Assembly (NCBI RefSeq): GCF_024623325.1
Contig: NZ_JANJZD010000007.1
Span: 156,151 to 220,150 of the forward strand
From: Acetatifactor muris
GTDB lineage: Bacteria > Bacillota > Clostridia > Lachnospirales > Lachnospiraceae
Length of the DNA: 64,000 nt
Direction: 5' to 3'
Shown: positions 27,541 to 37,799 of the stretch, piece after piece
Numbering within the stretch: the stretch's first letter is position 1
How the letters are laid out: each line of letters opens with the position of its first letter
Program-made: the position numbers and the translations under genes
Notes under the pieces: model-generated
Seen by the model: the letters and a program-made list of their open reading frames with translations, nothing else
Database searches by the model: none
What the model was told of the DNA's origin: nothing

Positions 27541-29860
27541 CCGGTAAAACATTCCTTCCGCGTTTCTTCCATTGATAATATAATGCTATGGCTGCTGCCG
27601 TTAATACCGTAACCACTTCTCCTGCCCGCCAGTACCATGGACTGACGAACCGGACTCTGACATCCCCGGTATACCCTGCCGGAATGTCCACTGTCACCTC
27701 AAAATTATCACCTGCATAACAGTTAAGCAGCTCTCCACTGTCTGCATCCCACGCGCGATATCCCTTATAATAAAGGAGTGAAAACGCTGCTTTTCCTTCC
27801 TGCCCACTGTTATTCTCAAAATGTGCATCCGCCCCCAGGGGAAGCTTTGTATAATTGCCTGTCCCAATTCCTTCCGAACATACAGGATCATGGTACATAA
27901 ACCGGGAAGCATCCGCACCGTGAGGCAGATATTCTCCGCCGGCTATATATCCTGTTGACACGCCTTCGCCATTATAGGCTCTGAGCACGTTAGAGGTAAA
28001 CATTGTATTGTCCATCAAATGAACGCTGCTGATTATCAGTAAAAAAATCATTCCGCAAAAATAACTTATCTTCAGCACTTCCTTCTTACTGTCCATCACA
28101 TATTTTGCTGTCAGGCCGGCTACTGCCGTCAGACACACATTTGCAATGGTCAGAAAACGATTGGGGTGCTGTATGCTGGAGATCAGGGTGGCTGTCACAC
28201 CGTTCATTGCCTGGATTCTATCCCAGGGAAACAGACTCAGACTCATAAGCATTGCTGCCGCTGCAAACCATCCCGCAATTCCTCCCAGTACCCTTTCTCT
28301 TTTTTCCATTTTTCCCAACTGACCTGTAAAATTCAGATACACCAAAATCAAAAGTGCCACCATTGGTGCAATTCCCACTCCCACAGGCGCGGTGTTCGCC
28401 ATGCCGTTGTCATCAAAAATAACCTCGGTTCCGTTTGAGAAATACGTAAAAAATAAATGTGCCGGAAACAACCCTCTTGCCTGAATCGTCCTCCCGGATA
28501 CATGGTGAATGACAAAATCTCCAGTAAGCATATAATCGGCAAATGGCACCAGAAACCAGGCACTGAGCAGGATACTATATATAACCGTTTTGGCCAGAAC
28601 CACAAAAGTCTGCCAGCGAAAAACCTTTTTCCATAAGACAAGACACAACACTATCGTAAAAATACCCGCCATTTCGCCGGTCAGCAGATGAGACTGCACC
28701 AGCAGGCTAAATCCAACTGTAAGTGGGAACCAGCTTCTACCGTAGCTTTCTTCGTGAACATCCTGCGTAAAAACCCGCCAGAAGCCATAAAGAAGAATCG
28801 GCAGAATCATCACACCAAAGCATTCCCCCCAGGAACCGCTCAGGTATGTTTTGTAAAAACGGTAAATCGACAAGGAATACAACATACTGCAAAACACGCC
28901 GATATACGCATCTCCAAATACCTTTTTAAAGCTGAAATAGGCAATCAAAACCGTTGCCATAGTGATGCCGAACATAAATATCCGATAGGCATCTGTCACA
29001 GTAAACCCGATCATTCTAAGCAAACCTGCAGGATACAGCACAGTCTCTCCATAGAAAATCGGAGACGCATATCCATATCCCTGCTGCCACTCCGGCGAAA
29101 TGCGGACAGGAAACTGTCCTGTCAGAAAAGCATCCCTGATTCCCTCCACCCGCATCAAATGATAGAACAAATCTCCGCCTCCCCGCATATAGTCCACCAT
29201 AAGCGGTGTGGAAGCTGCCAGAATTGTCAGTCCCAGGCAAAAAATGACTGCTTTCTTCTTCACTGAAATTCCATATTTCTTATCATACTGCCAATACACA
29301 CAGACCATATTTACCCCGGTAAACAGACACAGCATAAGAAAAAGAATAACACGATTTGCCGCATTGGTCTGGCAAATCGTCAGGCCATGTACGGTATAAG
29401 AACCTTCCCCGGCATACCAGGCATGTACTGCCAGTTCGGAAGTATCCCGCAGAAGCCACATTTCAAAATCCGAATGATCCAATCCCGAAAAAAACAGCGC
29501 CCCGTTGGTACGCAGATTTTTCCTCCCAATGGTGTCGTCCGTAACTTCGCACCAGGTCAACATATCTGTATCCACCGTGTAGTGTACCTGTACCCGATAC
29601 GTTCCTCTGGGCAATGCAATCCCCCGGAAATCCACCATACTGTCCCGCTCACCTGAATTTTCTGTATGAGCACCCCCATGTTCCTCCGAATAGGAGCCAA
29701 AATTTATAGTCATGTCGTCGGCACCATACTCATACACAGCATCTTTTCCGAATAATCCTGCAATTCCCATGAGCAAAGCAATACATTCTATTATCAGCAG
29801 AATACGGAAAATTTTTTTCTTCCCCATCTGTAATGCTTTTATCCTGGCATAACTGTTCAT
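27530..29860 (-). CDS. YfhO/COG5617-like GT-C membrane protein (paralogue 3)
   Basis: 776 residues with the same layout as paralogue 1: membrane segment, beta-rich extracytoplasmic domain (~40-150), about twelve membrane segments and a C-terminal soluble domain ending in a last segment and basic tail. The loop reads VDYMRGGGDLFYHLMRVE. Motifs shared with paralogue 1 include GYASPIFYG/GYANSIFYG and SRGILPAHLFYT/ARGLFPAHLFFT, so these are products of gene duplication. The gene precedes paralogue 2 with an overlap of about 11 bases. Confidence 0.75.
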   Translation of the reverse strand: MNSYARIKALQMGKKKIFRILLIIECIALLMGIAGLFGKDAVYEYGADDMTINFGSYSEEHGGAHTENSGERDSMVDFRGIALPRGTYRVQVHYTVDTDMLTWCEVTDDTIGRKNLRTNGALFFSGLDHSDFEMWLLRDTSELAVHAWYAGEGSYTVHGLTICQTNAANRVILFLMLCLFTGVNMVCVYWQYDKKYGISVKKKAVIFCLGLTILAASTPLMVDYMRGGGDLFYHLMRVEGIRDAFLTGQFPVRISPEWQQGYGYASPIFYGETVLYPAGLLRMIGFTVTDAYRIFMFGITMATVLIAYFSFKKVFGDAYIGVFCSMLYSLSIYRFYKTYLSGSWGECFGVMILPILLYGFWRVFTQDVHEESYGRSWFPLTVGFSLLVQSHLLTGEMAGIFTIVLCLVLWKKVFRWQTFVVLAKTVIYSILLSAWFLVPFADYMLTGDFVIHHVSGRTIQARGLFPAHLFFTYFSNGTEVIFDDNGMANTAPVGVGIAPMVALLILVYLNFTGQLGKMEKRERVLGGIAGWFAAAAMLMSLSLFPWDRIQAMNGVTATLISSIQHPNRFLTIANVCLTAVAGLTAKYVMDSKKEVLKISYFCGMIFLLIISSVHLMDNTMFTSNVLRAYNGEGVSTGYIAGGEYLPHGADASRFMYHDPVCSEGIGTGNYTKLPLGADAHFENNSGQEGKAAFSLLYYKGYRAWDADSGELLNCYAGDNFEVTVDIPAGYTGDVRVRFVSPWYWRAGEVVTVLTAAAIALYYQWKKRGRNVLPDGQ

Positions 29861-29898
29861 TTTTCCGCCCTACTCTCTCCTTTTTTATAATGATAAAT

Positions 29899-30939
29899 TC
29901 AGAGCAGCTTTCCAATCACCGGTACTTTTTTTAACAGATTGGTTATCAGTATCCCCGTCACAATGCAGGTAAATATCCACACAAAAGTGGCCGGATAGGA
30001 ATATATTCTGGTATTGAGCACAAGATATATAAAATAAAATGTTTCTCTCAATGGTCCTTCCATCAGATAAACTCCAAACACGCCACTGCCGGCAAACAGG
30101 AAGCCTTTTTCCAATATAACAGGACATCTCCAATGACAGCAAATATAACGAACTGTTATATATATCAAAAAGGAAAAAACCGGAGCAAGCGCCGAACCAT
30201 AGGCAGCATAATGTCCATCCAGGGTGGTATGATTCATATACATAGTTCCTGCCACCAGCAGCGATACTATGATAAAAGTCCAAAATACATTTTTCCCTTT
30301 ATAAAAGAAGTCCTCTGTACAACATTCTACAAAATATCCCAGCATACTGTAAAGCACAGCATCACCAAACATGGAAAGCTCCAGCGGGGTGCTCCCCCAC
30401 TCCTGATAGTATGCAATAATTGGAAACAGACCATAAATGATTTCCCATATAATAAAAAGATAAATAAACCAGCTTCTTGCCGGGATAACCTTCACCAGTC
30501 TCTGTAAAAAAGGAAGAATCAGCAAAAAAGAAAGATACGCATAAAGAAACCAATGTTGCCCCGCCGCGCTTCCCTCATAAACCATCTGAAAATACAACTT
30601 CCTGTCAAATCCCAGCCCTGGTTGCCCCCGCAGCCTCCATAAATACTGAAATAAAGCTGCGAGAACAATCACACAAACTATTCTCAGCACTCGATGTCTA
30701 AGTACATAGCTTATACTCTCCTGCCTCTTCAACAGCAACGCACCTGTAATCATAAAAAATAACGGAATACAGTATTGTGCCACCGAAACAGCAAAAATAC
30801 CAAACCAATAATTAAACCTGTTATCTGTCTCCAGATAATGATGAATACCGCTTCTCCCCGTGTGGCAAAAAAGCACGCCGAAAATAGCAATCAAACGCAG
30901 TATCTCAAAATATACAGTCTTTGGTTCTTTTCTGTTCAT
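29899..30939 (-). CDS. Acyltransferase-3 family membrane protein
   Basis: 346 residues from the ATG at 30939 (AGGAG eight bases upstream). About ten membrane segments; the N-terminus YFEILRLIAIFGVLFCHTG holds the conserved Arg and His of acyltransferase-3 (OafA/NodX-like) proteins. These O-acetylate or succinylate surface sugars using a cytoplasmic acyl-CoA. No C-terminal SGNH domain is fused here, but free SGNH proteins occur elsewhere in the operon and could supply that function. It lies 33 bases downstream of the GT39-like gene. Confidence 0.9.
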   Translation of the reverse strand: MNRKEPKTVYFEILRLIAIFGVLFCHTGRSGIHHYLETDNRFNYWFGIFAVSVAQYCIPLFFMITGALLLKRQESISYVLRHRVLRIVCVIVLAALFQYLWRLRGQPGLGFDRKLYFQMVYEGSAAGQHWFLYAYLSFLLILPFLQRLVKVIPARSWFIYLFIIWEIIYGLFPIIAYYQEWGSTPLELSMFGDAVLYSMLGYFVECCTEDFFYKGKNVFWTFIIVSLLVAGTMYMNHTTLDGHYAAYGSALAPVFSFLIYITVRYICCHWRCPVILEKGFLFAGSGVFGVYLMEGPLRETFYFIYLVLNTRIYSYPATFVWIFTCIVTGILITNLLKKVPVIGKLL

Positions 30940-30972
30940 TCCGTATCTCCTGCCCTTCAAGGCATACCCATA

Positions 30973-32790
30973 TTACCTGTCCGATTTTCTGACGCACAGA
31001 TATAACGTATCCTCATATACACTGTCATTTTCTCCCAGCAAAACAACCTCAACCTCCCATCCATACTTTTTCAATGCTTCCAGAACACCTGCCTCCTCCA
31101 CATTGCTCTTCCTCAGCACCACGATCTGTTCAGCGGAGGTGAGGTCGGAAGTATTCTGTCTCTGCTCCAGCTCCGGAAGCTTCAGCAGCAGCGTCTTCTC
31201 ATACCGGGTAAACTCCTCCAGATTATAATAATATCCGGTTCCGTCATACAGGCAGATACAAGGCAGCTCCCCATACCGCTCCGCCACCTCCAGCTGCCTG
31301 TTATACCCGCGAAACAGATATTCTCCGTCATAGAGGCACACATTGAGAATGCACAGCGCCCCTGTCGGAACCAGCAGCAGATATTTCCCTTTCTTCCCGA
31401 ATACCCTGCACAATTTCCCCAGTACCAACGCCAGCAGCATTGCCGCAAAAGGAAAAAGAGGCATAATATAGCGGTCTACCAGATAAGGCGACATTCTTGC
31501 CGCCAGCAGGAAATAGCATGCTGACGGAATAAGCAGCATAAGCCACAAGGACCGCCTCTCTCCTTCCGGTTTTCTGCTTCTCCCGCTTTTGTGCTCCTCC
31601 GCTGCTTTTAGCGCCTTCCTTTTTCTGATCATCAGACACACACCGCCAATCGCCAGGCATCCCAATATGACCAACCCGGCCAACAGACTTCCAAAGCTTC
31701 CTTTGATTAGAATGGTGCCAAATGCCCGCAGCCTGGTACCATAGCCGGAAAATCCCCGACTCAGATTCTGCAGAGCCTCCTCCCCTCTTCCACTGGACAG
31801 CACATCCTGTATGGAAAAAGGAAATACCACCACACCAACCACCGCTGACAGAATCATGGTCCGCAGATAGCTCTTCAATTCTTTATATCTCTTCTTTGCG
31901 CATAGCAATCCTGCTGTCACAGCCGCCAGCGCAAAGCAGTAAAACAGAAAAAAATACTGCGTTAAAAATCCCAGAACAGTAGCTGCCGCCAGGCCTTTGT
32001 TTTTTCTTCCAAATCCCTCTGCCAGCCACTTTTTCACATGCAGATAAAATAATGCCACACAGAAAAAGGTCAGCAGGCCATACATGCGAATCAATAATGT
32101 AGTGGCAATCGCCCCCGCGGAAAGCCCATATAACAGAGCGGCGCAAATGCCCAGAGGTCCGCCACACCCCTCCGAAATTACCGCTTTCTCTTCCAGAAGC
32201 TCCCCCAGTCGAAAAAAACAGATGCAGCATCCCAGCACTGCTACAATGTTAATGAAACAGCCCATAAATGGTGCAAGCACCCCCTGAAACATAGAAGACA
32301 TCGTATGCAGAAGCATAAAATGCAGGGGTGGATGATTATCATCCTTTACATTGAAATACACTGAAAAATAGTTAAAACAGTCCTTTGAATTTACCGTCAG
32401 ATACTCATGGAACTGCTGTCTGGATATCCATACCGGTTCCGGATACACATCCGCCTTATATTGCAGAAGCTTGCTGTTCCCCCTGTTCGCCGCCACATCC
32501 CGGACCGTATCCGCCAGATTGGACAGAGTCTGTCCAAGGTTATCCCCGTATATTTCCTCCCGCATGAATTTCGCCAGCCTTCCTGTCGGCTGCGTCGGCA
32601 CAATCCATGGATTAAATTCTGCGTTTGACAGCTCAAAGGACAGAAGTTCATCCATATGATACCCCTCTTTCTGTGCCGTAAAGCAACAGAGTACTATCAA
32701 AACGCACAATAAAACCGCCAGCTGGCCAATATGCTTTTTTCCTTTTTCAGTATTCTTCATATAACAACTCTGACTTCCTTTATTACCCAT
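30973..32790 (-). CDS. GT39/ArnT-like glycosyltransferase, multi-pass membrane
   Basis: 605 residues. First membrane segment at ~20-40, then an extracytoplasmic loop starting EGYHMDELLSFELSN, with the Asp-Glu pair typical of PMT/ArnT GT-C enzymes, and DDNHPPLHFMLLH before the second segment. About ten further segments, and a soluble C-terminal domain from residue ~490. It would use an undecaprenyl- or dolichyl-phosphate type sugar donor outside the cell. GGAG lies six bases before the ATG at 32790; an ATG at 32760 is an alternative. Confidence 0.85.
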   Translation of the reverse strand: MGNKGSQSCYMKNTEKGKKHIGQLAVLLCVLIVLCCFTAQKEGYHMDELLSFELSNAEFNPWIVPTQPTGRLAKFMREEIYGDNLGQTLSNLADTVRDVAANRGNSKLLQYKADVYPEPVWISRQQFHEYLTVNSKDCFNYFSVYFNVKDDNHPPLHFMLLHTMSSMFQGVLAPFMGCFINIVAVLGCCICFFRLGELLEEKAVISEGCGGPLGICAALLYGLSAGAIATTLLIRMYGLLTFFCVALFYLHVKKWLAEGFGRKNKGLAAATVLGFLTQYFFLFYCFALAAVTAGLLCAKKRYKELKSYLRTMILSAVVGVVVFPFSIQDVLSSGRGEEALQNLSRGFSGYGTRLRAFGTILIKGSFGSLLAGLVILGCLAIGGVCLMIRKRKALKAAEEHKSGRSRKPEGERRSLWLMLLIPSACYFLLAARMSPYLVDRYIMPLFPFAAMLLALVLGKLCRVFGKKGKYLLLVPTGALCILNVCLYDGEYLFRGYNRQLEVAERYGELPCICLYDGTGYYYNLEEFTRYEKTLLLKLPELEQRQNTSDLTSAEQIVVLRKSNVEEAGVLEALKKYGWEVEVVLLGENDSVYEDTLYLCVRKSDR

Positions 32791-32901
32791 CTGCTTCTCC
32801 GGCTATCATAAATGAACACCCATACATTGTCAAGTGTATCGAGGTTACTATGCTTCTACAATTTTTACTGACTGCAGCAGTTCAGACAGGCCACTGAACT
32901 G

Positions 32902-34617
32902 TTACTGCTGACCGTCAAAATGCCACACAAGATATACCCCTCCGTGAGAAACGGTAATTTCATCTACAAGCGTTGGAGGCACGCCAGCTTTTTCGGAAAA
33001 ATATTTCACCGCATAGTACTCTTCCCTGCTGCCATCATCATAGACTATCAGATAAAAATCATCCTCGTACCCTGAAAAATATTCCTGCAGATAGCGGCGC
33101 CTTATCGGCGTATTTGTAAACCACCCACCGGAATACATATAATTATTCTTCTTATAAATACGTGTTTCGAAAGCACTTCCGGTATAATAGTAAAAGGACA
33201 TTGTATCTAATAAATACCGCTTTTCAAAATTTCTGTTACAATACTCCTGCACCTCCACAAGCCCTTCCATATATGCGCTCTGCCACAATTTCGCTTCTTT
33301 TCCACCATAGTATTGCTTTTTTCCGGTCCAAATACAAAAAAGCAGAAAGACAAAACAGAAAAGAAACCCCAGTGGCTTTTCCATGCCCGCCTGTTTTTTG
33401 CTCTCTGTATAGTCCAATATCAATAATGATACTAATATAAAAATCTCACAGCTATAAAGCGGCAATGTTACCCGAAATGGCAGTCGTCCTCCATAAAGCA
33501 AATATCCCCAGATGACCGTTCTTCCCAAAGCCATTCCTGTCAAAGGCAAAGCCAGGTACCATCTTCTCAATAAAACAGTCCAAAGTAAAGCGGCCCACCA
33601 CGCTATTCCTGCCACTTGCTTCAGTCCCATATAATCTGTCTGAGAATAATTCTCCGCTATCTGTTCCAGCAAGGCTCTCACATTGATACTTCGACGCTGT
33701 CTTTCTTCGGCAAATTCAGCAAGCATTTTTATACATTCTATATTTATATCACCATCTATCATTGCCTGATTGCAAAATGCTGCATATTCGTTCTCTGTCA
33801 CATTATGCTGGTCCAAAAGAACTTTTACCTCATTATAATCCGGATTTCCATAATAGTCAAAAAGCGATGTACGCGCATTCTTAAACTCCTTATATTCCTT
33901 CCATTCTTCTCCATGATAGCCTGCCAAAGTCCCTGCATATCCGACTATCAAAATTACTCCGATAGCTGGAAGTATCCTTGTGGCCCTTTTCCCCTTCTTC
34001 TTTATATTCCCTGTTTTTTCAGCCAGGCACGTTCCCATCCATGCCATTGCACCTATGGGCTGAACCATCAGCATGGCCTGTGGCCGTAATAAAAAAGCAA
34101 TTAACTCAAAACCAAAAAAGAAGACTTGCTTCCTCCGGTCATTCTTCATCAATAACAGGCATATATATCCCATTGTCGCCATCAGTGCTGCAGTGGAAGT
34201 GTATTGTATTGCTATCAACATATAAATATGAGTCAGCCCATAGCATCCCACAAGGCCCACCATAATAATTTGTTCCATAAAGCATTCACTTCTATTGTAG
34301 ATAGTCTGCAGCAACGCCAAATACATCAGGAAATGACACAGCACAAGGAAAACTCCATACCACGATACTCCCGGCCATATCTGATAAAGCAGAGACAGTA
34401 GATAAGACAACAGATAATTCATGTACACTACATGCCCATCTGGTTCGCCTGTGACAGCACCTGATAATATCTCTGCAATAAACTTATCATCATTGGTCTC
34501 AAAATAAATGCCCACACTTTTCCAGATTAAAATGAAAAACAGAAAAAGAATCCCTGTTAAAATCATGCCTGCTTTTCTTTTTCCAACATGAAATATGCCC
34601 TTCTTCACCTCTCGCAA
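32902..34617 (-). CDS. Multi-pass membrane protein, possible GT-C enzyme (intact paralogue)
   Basis: 571 residues with about ten membrane segments and a C-terminal extracytoplasmic domain of about 130 residues containing GGWFTNTPI and a conserved final HGGVYLVWHF. The first loop has FETNDDKFIAEILSG, an acidic motif placed like the catalytic loop of GT-C transferases. It is paralogous to the interrupted gene upstream (shared TSTAALMAT, FLLR.(Q/E)AMLM, FDYYG.P(D/E)Y and NTPIRR/NSPVNR features). Family not recognised. AT-richer than the pse part of the operon. Confidence 0.7.
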   Translation of the reverse strand: MREVKKGIFHVGKRKAGMILTGILFLFFILIWKSVGIYFETNDDKFIAEILSGAVTGEPDGHVVYMNYLLSYLLSLLYQIWPGVSWYGVFLVLCHFLMYLALLQTIYNRSECFMEQIIMVGLVGCYGLTHIYMLIAIQYTSTAALMATMGYICLLLMKNDRRKQVFFFGFELIAFLLRPQAMLMVQPIGAMAWMGTCLAEKTGNIKKKGKRATRILPAIGVILIVGYAGTLAGYHGEEWKEYKEFKNARTSLFDYYGNPDYNEVKVLLDQHNVTENEYAAFCNQAMIDGDINIECIKMLAEFAEERQRRSINVRALLEQIAENYSQTDYMGLKQVAGIAWWAALLWTVLLRRWYLALPLTGMALGRTVIWGYLLYGGRLPFRVTLPLYSCEIFILVSLLILDYTESKKQAGMEKPLGFLFCFVFLLFCIWTGKKQYYGGKEAKLWQSAYMEGLVEVQEYCNRNFEKRYLLDTMSFYYYTGSAFETRIYKKNNYMYSGGWFTNTPIRRRYLQEYFSGYEDDFYLIVYDDGSREEYYAVKYFSEKAGVPPTLVDEITVSHGGVYLVWHFDGQQ

Positions 34618-34704
34618 ACTTTCTTTACCTCATCCTCTATAACATCACGCACATGCACATATGATCTACTTGATTTACAGGCTGCATTATAAGCTCTGCC
34701 CCCC

Positions 34705-36138
34705 TTAAAAATGCCATACAATATAGGAACCTCCATGGGATACACTGAAGCGATCCTCTAAAACTGCGTCTCTGCCTGTCTTTTCAGAAAAATAGCGAAC
34801 CGTAATATATGTCGCCTGAACATCAATCGGGTTTCCATCATCATAAACAATTACATAAATGTCTTTCCAATCCGCTCCGCAATAATTTCTGCTGTATTCT
34901 CTGTTCACAGGAGAGTTGCCGTTCCATCCTCCGGTATATATTGCATTTGTCGGTTTATATATCTCTGTTTCCAATACACTACCCTTGTAAAAACTAAATG
35001 AGGTATTATCCAGCAAAAAGTGTTTCTCCGGATTATCCATACAATAATTTCTGACTTCTCTTAATCCCTCTATATAAATAGTCTGTCCCTCATTTATCGA
35101 GCAAACATATCTATATTGTCTCTGACCCGTTTTATATCCGGTAAAAACAAATATAACACTGATAACCAAAATTCCTGTTTTCTGCCATAATGTTCTCTGA
35201 CTTTCACGATAAGAACAAAGTATAATTAACAGCAGACAAACAATCTCACAAAAAAACAACGGATATGATACACGATTAAGAATTCTTCCTTTAAAAAGCA
35301 GATAACACCACACACCTGTGCGTGCAATCCCAAGGCCAAGCATCGGATATAAAAAACGAAATCTCCGGGAAATCACGATCCCGATCAGTGCACATACCCA
35401 CATCATCTTAACCAGCCCTCTGCAGGACAGTGAATCTTCCTGCGACAAAATTGTCAGTGTACCTTTCAGCAGGCTTCCCGCCTCCACTTTACCGCCTTGC
35501 TTATTTTTCATAAAGGAAACAAGTTGTTCCACACATTCCGAATTGATAGTTCCACCAGTTATTACATAGGAACGATATGCTTCATATTCTGTTTCCGTAA
35601 CCTGATATTTGTCTAAAATATCTCTGACTTCTTCATATTCAGGTGTTCCATAGTAATCAAAAAGGGCTATCCGTGCCTTATTATATTTGTCATATTCCCG
35701 CCATTCCCTATCGTGGTATCCCATCCAGGTACCTGCAAACCCAATTACCAGAATACCTGCAATCGCAATTCCGACTCCATATAACAGCTTTCTTTTTTCA
35801 GGACTTTTCCATTGAACACTATCTGCCAGAAACCCAATTAAAATAAATATTCCAAATGGCTGTATCATAAGCATCGCTTCGCTTCTCAGCAAAAATGATA
35901 AAAATTCCAGACATACAAATCTCCAAAACCCTTTCTTATCCTGCCGCAATATAATGCAAACATAACCCGCCGTTGCCATCAAAGCCGCCGTGGACGTAAA
36001 TTGCATCAGACCAGTGGTGTACAAACTGATCAGGAAAAGTCCTCCGCATAGTCCGGCTCCAACTGAAAGTTCCACTCTCCCCTGAAAACAACTCAAAATA
36101 CTTTCAAAGATGAAAAACCATGATATACTATTTATCAA
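34705..36138 (-). pseudogene. Paralogue of the 571-aa membrane protein, 5' end lost at the ICE insertion
   Basis: The visible part matches the intact neighbour from about its residue 85-110 to the end, including TSTAALMATAGYVC, a C-terminal domain and a final HGGSYIVWHF. The first hundred or so residues, with the acidic first loop, are absent: coding similarity stops near 36120 and the apparent ATG at 36138 comes from junction sequence with no ribosome binding site. The missing 5' part should lie at the other end of the ICE beyond the window. If the ICE excises precisely the gene would be restored. As it stands it is probably not functional. Confidence 0.8.
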
Positions 36139-36160
36139 AATTTATGGTGAATTTAGATTA
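36115..36160. other. Probable ICE/chromosome junction (att region)
   Basis: Similarity to the host membrane-protein gene ends here and an AT-rich stretch (TACTATTTATCAAAATTTATGG) leads into ICE-specific sequence. Tn916-type integrases recombine at AT-rich sites with only short coupling sequences, so no long direct repeat is expected. The exact crossover cannot be fixed without the other end. Confidence 0.6.
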
Positions 36161-36167
36161 TCTCTTT

Positions 36168-36299
36168 AGAAGTTCTTATATGTCGGTATAGCCCGTATTT
36201 TCGGGCTTTCCCGGCATTTTAGATATGGGGAGAAGTTCTTATATACCCTTAAAACTTCTTAGGTTTTCCCTCTCAATGGTAGTAAAAGAAGTAGTAAAT
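36168..36299. repeat. Candidate integrase arm-binding repeats
   Basis: AGAAGTTCTTATAT occurs twice in direct orientation (36168-36181 and 36231-36244), 63 bases apart, with an inverted AACTTCTTA at about 36252 and an AGAAGTA at about 36287. The cluster lies between the int stop codon and the ICE end, where Tn916 integrase has its N-domain (DR-2) sites. A hairpin AGCCCG-N6-CGGGCT sits between the two direct copies. Role is inferred from position. Confidence 0.55.
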
Positions 36300-36309
36300 C
36301 CGTCTGCTG

Positions 36310-37506
36310 CTATGCTGCGATCAGCCTTTCCATTTCAGCTCTTGCGGAAGCGAATGTTGCGTGTGCGTAATAGTTCAGCGTCATGGTGATGTTGGAATGT
36401 CCCATGATATACTGTAACGCTTTCGGGTTCATGCCCGCATTAGCTAAGTTGGTGCAGAACGTATGGCGCAGGGTGTGGGGTGTCATTACTTTGGGTAAGG
36501 CTTCCTCATGGCACTTGTTGTACTTTTTCGCAAGCCCCCGGAACATGGTCGCATAGTTCACATTCGTTTTCGGGCAGCCGTCCCGGTTGAGAAAAAGGAA
36601 ATTGCTGTAACCGTCAATGGTGATTTTCTTCGCTCCCTTGCGGTTCTCCAACACGCGCCCCAACGCTTCATACACTTTTTCACTCATTGGAATTTGTCTG
36701 ATACCGCTTTGTGTTTTGGGCTTCTCTATGTAGTAGCCTGTTTCCGCGCTCCGTAAAAGCTGGTGGTCTACATTGATTACCCGGTTTTCAAAGTCAAGGT
36801 CGGTTTCAGTCAGCCCGCAGAGTTCGGAAATCCTAAGCCCTGTCCCCAGCAGTATGATAACTTCGTCACGGTATTTCTGATAGACGCTATCACTTTGCAT
36901 AAAGGATAAAAGGCTTTCTTCCTGTTCTCCTGTGAGGGGTACTTTCGGCTCTGTGTCGTCCTCGATCACGGTGTTTAGCTGGAAGTCAAAGGGGTTTTTC
37001 CTTATACAGTCGTCCTGTATCGCTGTGTAAAAAGCAGCTTTCAGAGAACGCTTGTCGTTGCTTATGGTCTTGTAGGATAGTCCCTTTTCTTTCATGCGCA
37101 ACGCCCATTCTTTCGCGTCGGACAGCTTCACACTGTCAATGGGGTAGGAACCAAGTTTATCCGCTTCCAACAGCTTCATCAGCCGTTCGCGCCCCTTTGT
37201 GGTGTTGTGCCTTACGTTCCCACGGTGGCGGTTCTGCTTCGCGTAAAGCTCGCAGACAGTCATTTTCTTTCCGATTGTGTCTATCCCGTCGTCAAGGTCT
37301 TTCTGTATCTCTTTTTCCTTTTCTCTAAGGGATATGTCGTCACGCTTCCCGGCAGGGGTCTTGTCCGTAGGCACTAACTTCCACGCATAGACAAATTGCA
37401 CTTTACCAAAAGTATCGGTATATTTGTAAGCATATCTCCCGTCTTTTCTCTGGCTCTCTCCCGAACGCAAAATGCGGTTTCTATTATCACGTCTTTTCTC
37501 CGACAT
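36310..37506 (-). CDS. int: Tn916-type tyrosine recombinase (integrase)
   Basis: 398 residues from the ATG at 37506, which has AAAGGAG upstream. The start MSEKRRDNRNRIL and the following arm-binding domain, the SAM-like core-binding domain (~100-185) and the catalytic domain are close to Tn916 Int. Catalytic residues: Arg in GTGLRISEL, the HTLRHTFCTN box (His, Arg), GHSNI (His) and the nucleophile Tyr in LNYYAHAT. It excises and integrates the ICE. Transcription runs toward the ICE end and into the interrupted host gene in the same direction as the glycan operon, so read-through is possible. Confidence 0.97.
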   Translation of the reverse strand: MSEKRRDNRNRILRSGESQRKDGRYAYKYTDTFGKVQFVYAWKLVPTDKTPAGKRDDISLREKEKEIQKDLDDGIDTIGKKMTVCELYAKQNRHRGNVRHNTTKGRERLMKLLEADKLGSYPIDSVKLSDAKEWALRMKEKGLSYKTISNDKRSLKAAFYTAIQDDCIRKNPFDFQLNTVIEDDTEPKVPLTGEQEESLLSFMQSDSVYQKYRDEVIILLGTGLRISELCGLTETDLDFENRVINVDHQLLRSAETGYYIEKPKTQSGIRQIPMSEKVYEALGRVLENRKGAKKITIDGYSNFLFLNRDGCPKTNVNYATMFRGLAKKYNKCHEEALPKVMTPHTLRHTFCTNLANAGMNPKALQYIMGHSNITMTLNYYAHATFASARAEMERLIAA

Positions 37507-37595
37507 TGTTTTTGCTCCTTTCCGTGTCGGAAAGAGCCTTGATATGCCTACATCTATTATAGCACATTCAAGGCTCCTTTTCACTATCTTTTTCG

Positions 37596-37799
37596 CTAAA
37601 TTGCGTCCAGTGTGTCAATGATCTTTTCAAACTGTTTCCTCTTGATCTGAATACGGTTGCCGTTCAAGAATATCCAGCCCGCCGTGGGGTTTTCCTCTGC
37701 AAGTTTCCGCAGCTTGTTTTCCCCAATGCGGAAATATTTTGACGCTTCCTCAATGGTAAGCGTGTACTTTTCCCAAATAGGCACATCAGCATTGCTCAT
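37596..37799 (-). CDS. xis: Excisionase
   Basis: 67 residues; winged-helix protein of the Tn916 Xis type ([18 protein letters not shown] start, here [18 protein letters not shown], and a C-terminal [14 protein letters not shown] wing). It binds the ICE ends and steers Int toward excision. The ATG follows GGGGGA. The int start lies 89 bases downstream, so the two genes are probably co-transcribed. Confidence 0.95.
   Translation of the reverse strand: MSNADVPIWEKYTLTIEEASKYFRIGENKLRKLAEENPTAGWIFLNGNRIQIKRKQFEKIIDTLDAI

Noticed and set aside
36115..36310. tRNA gene as integration site
   Set aside because: No cloverleaf or tRNA 3' end is seen; the insertion is within a membrane-protein gene at an AT-rich site.
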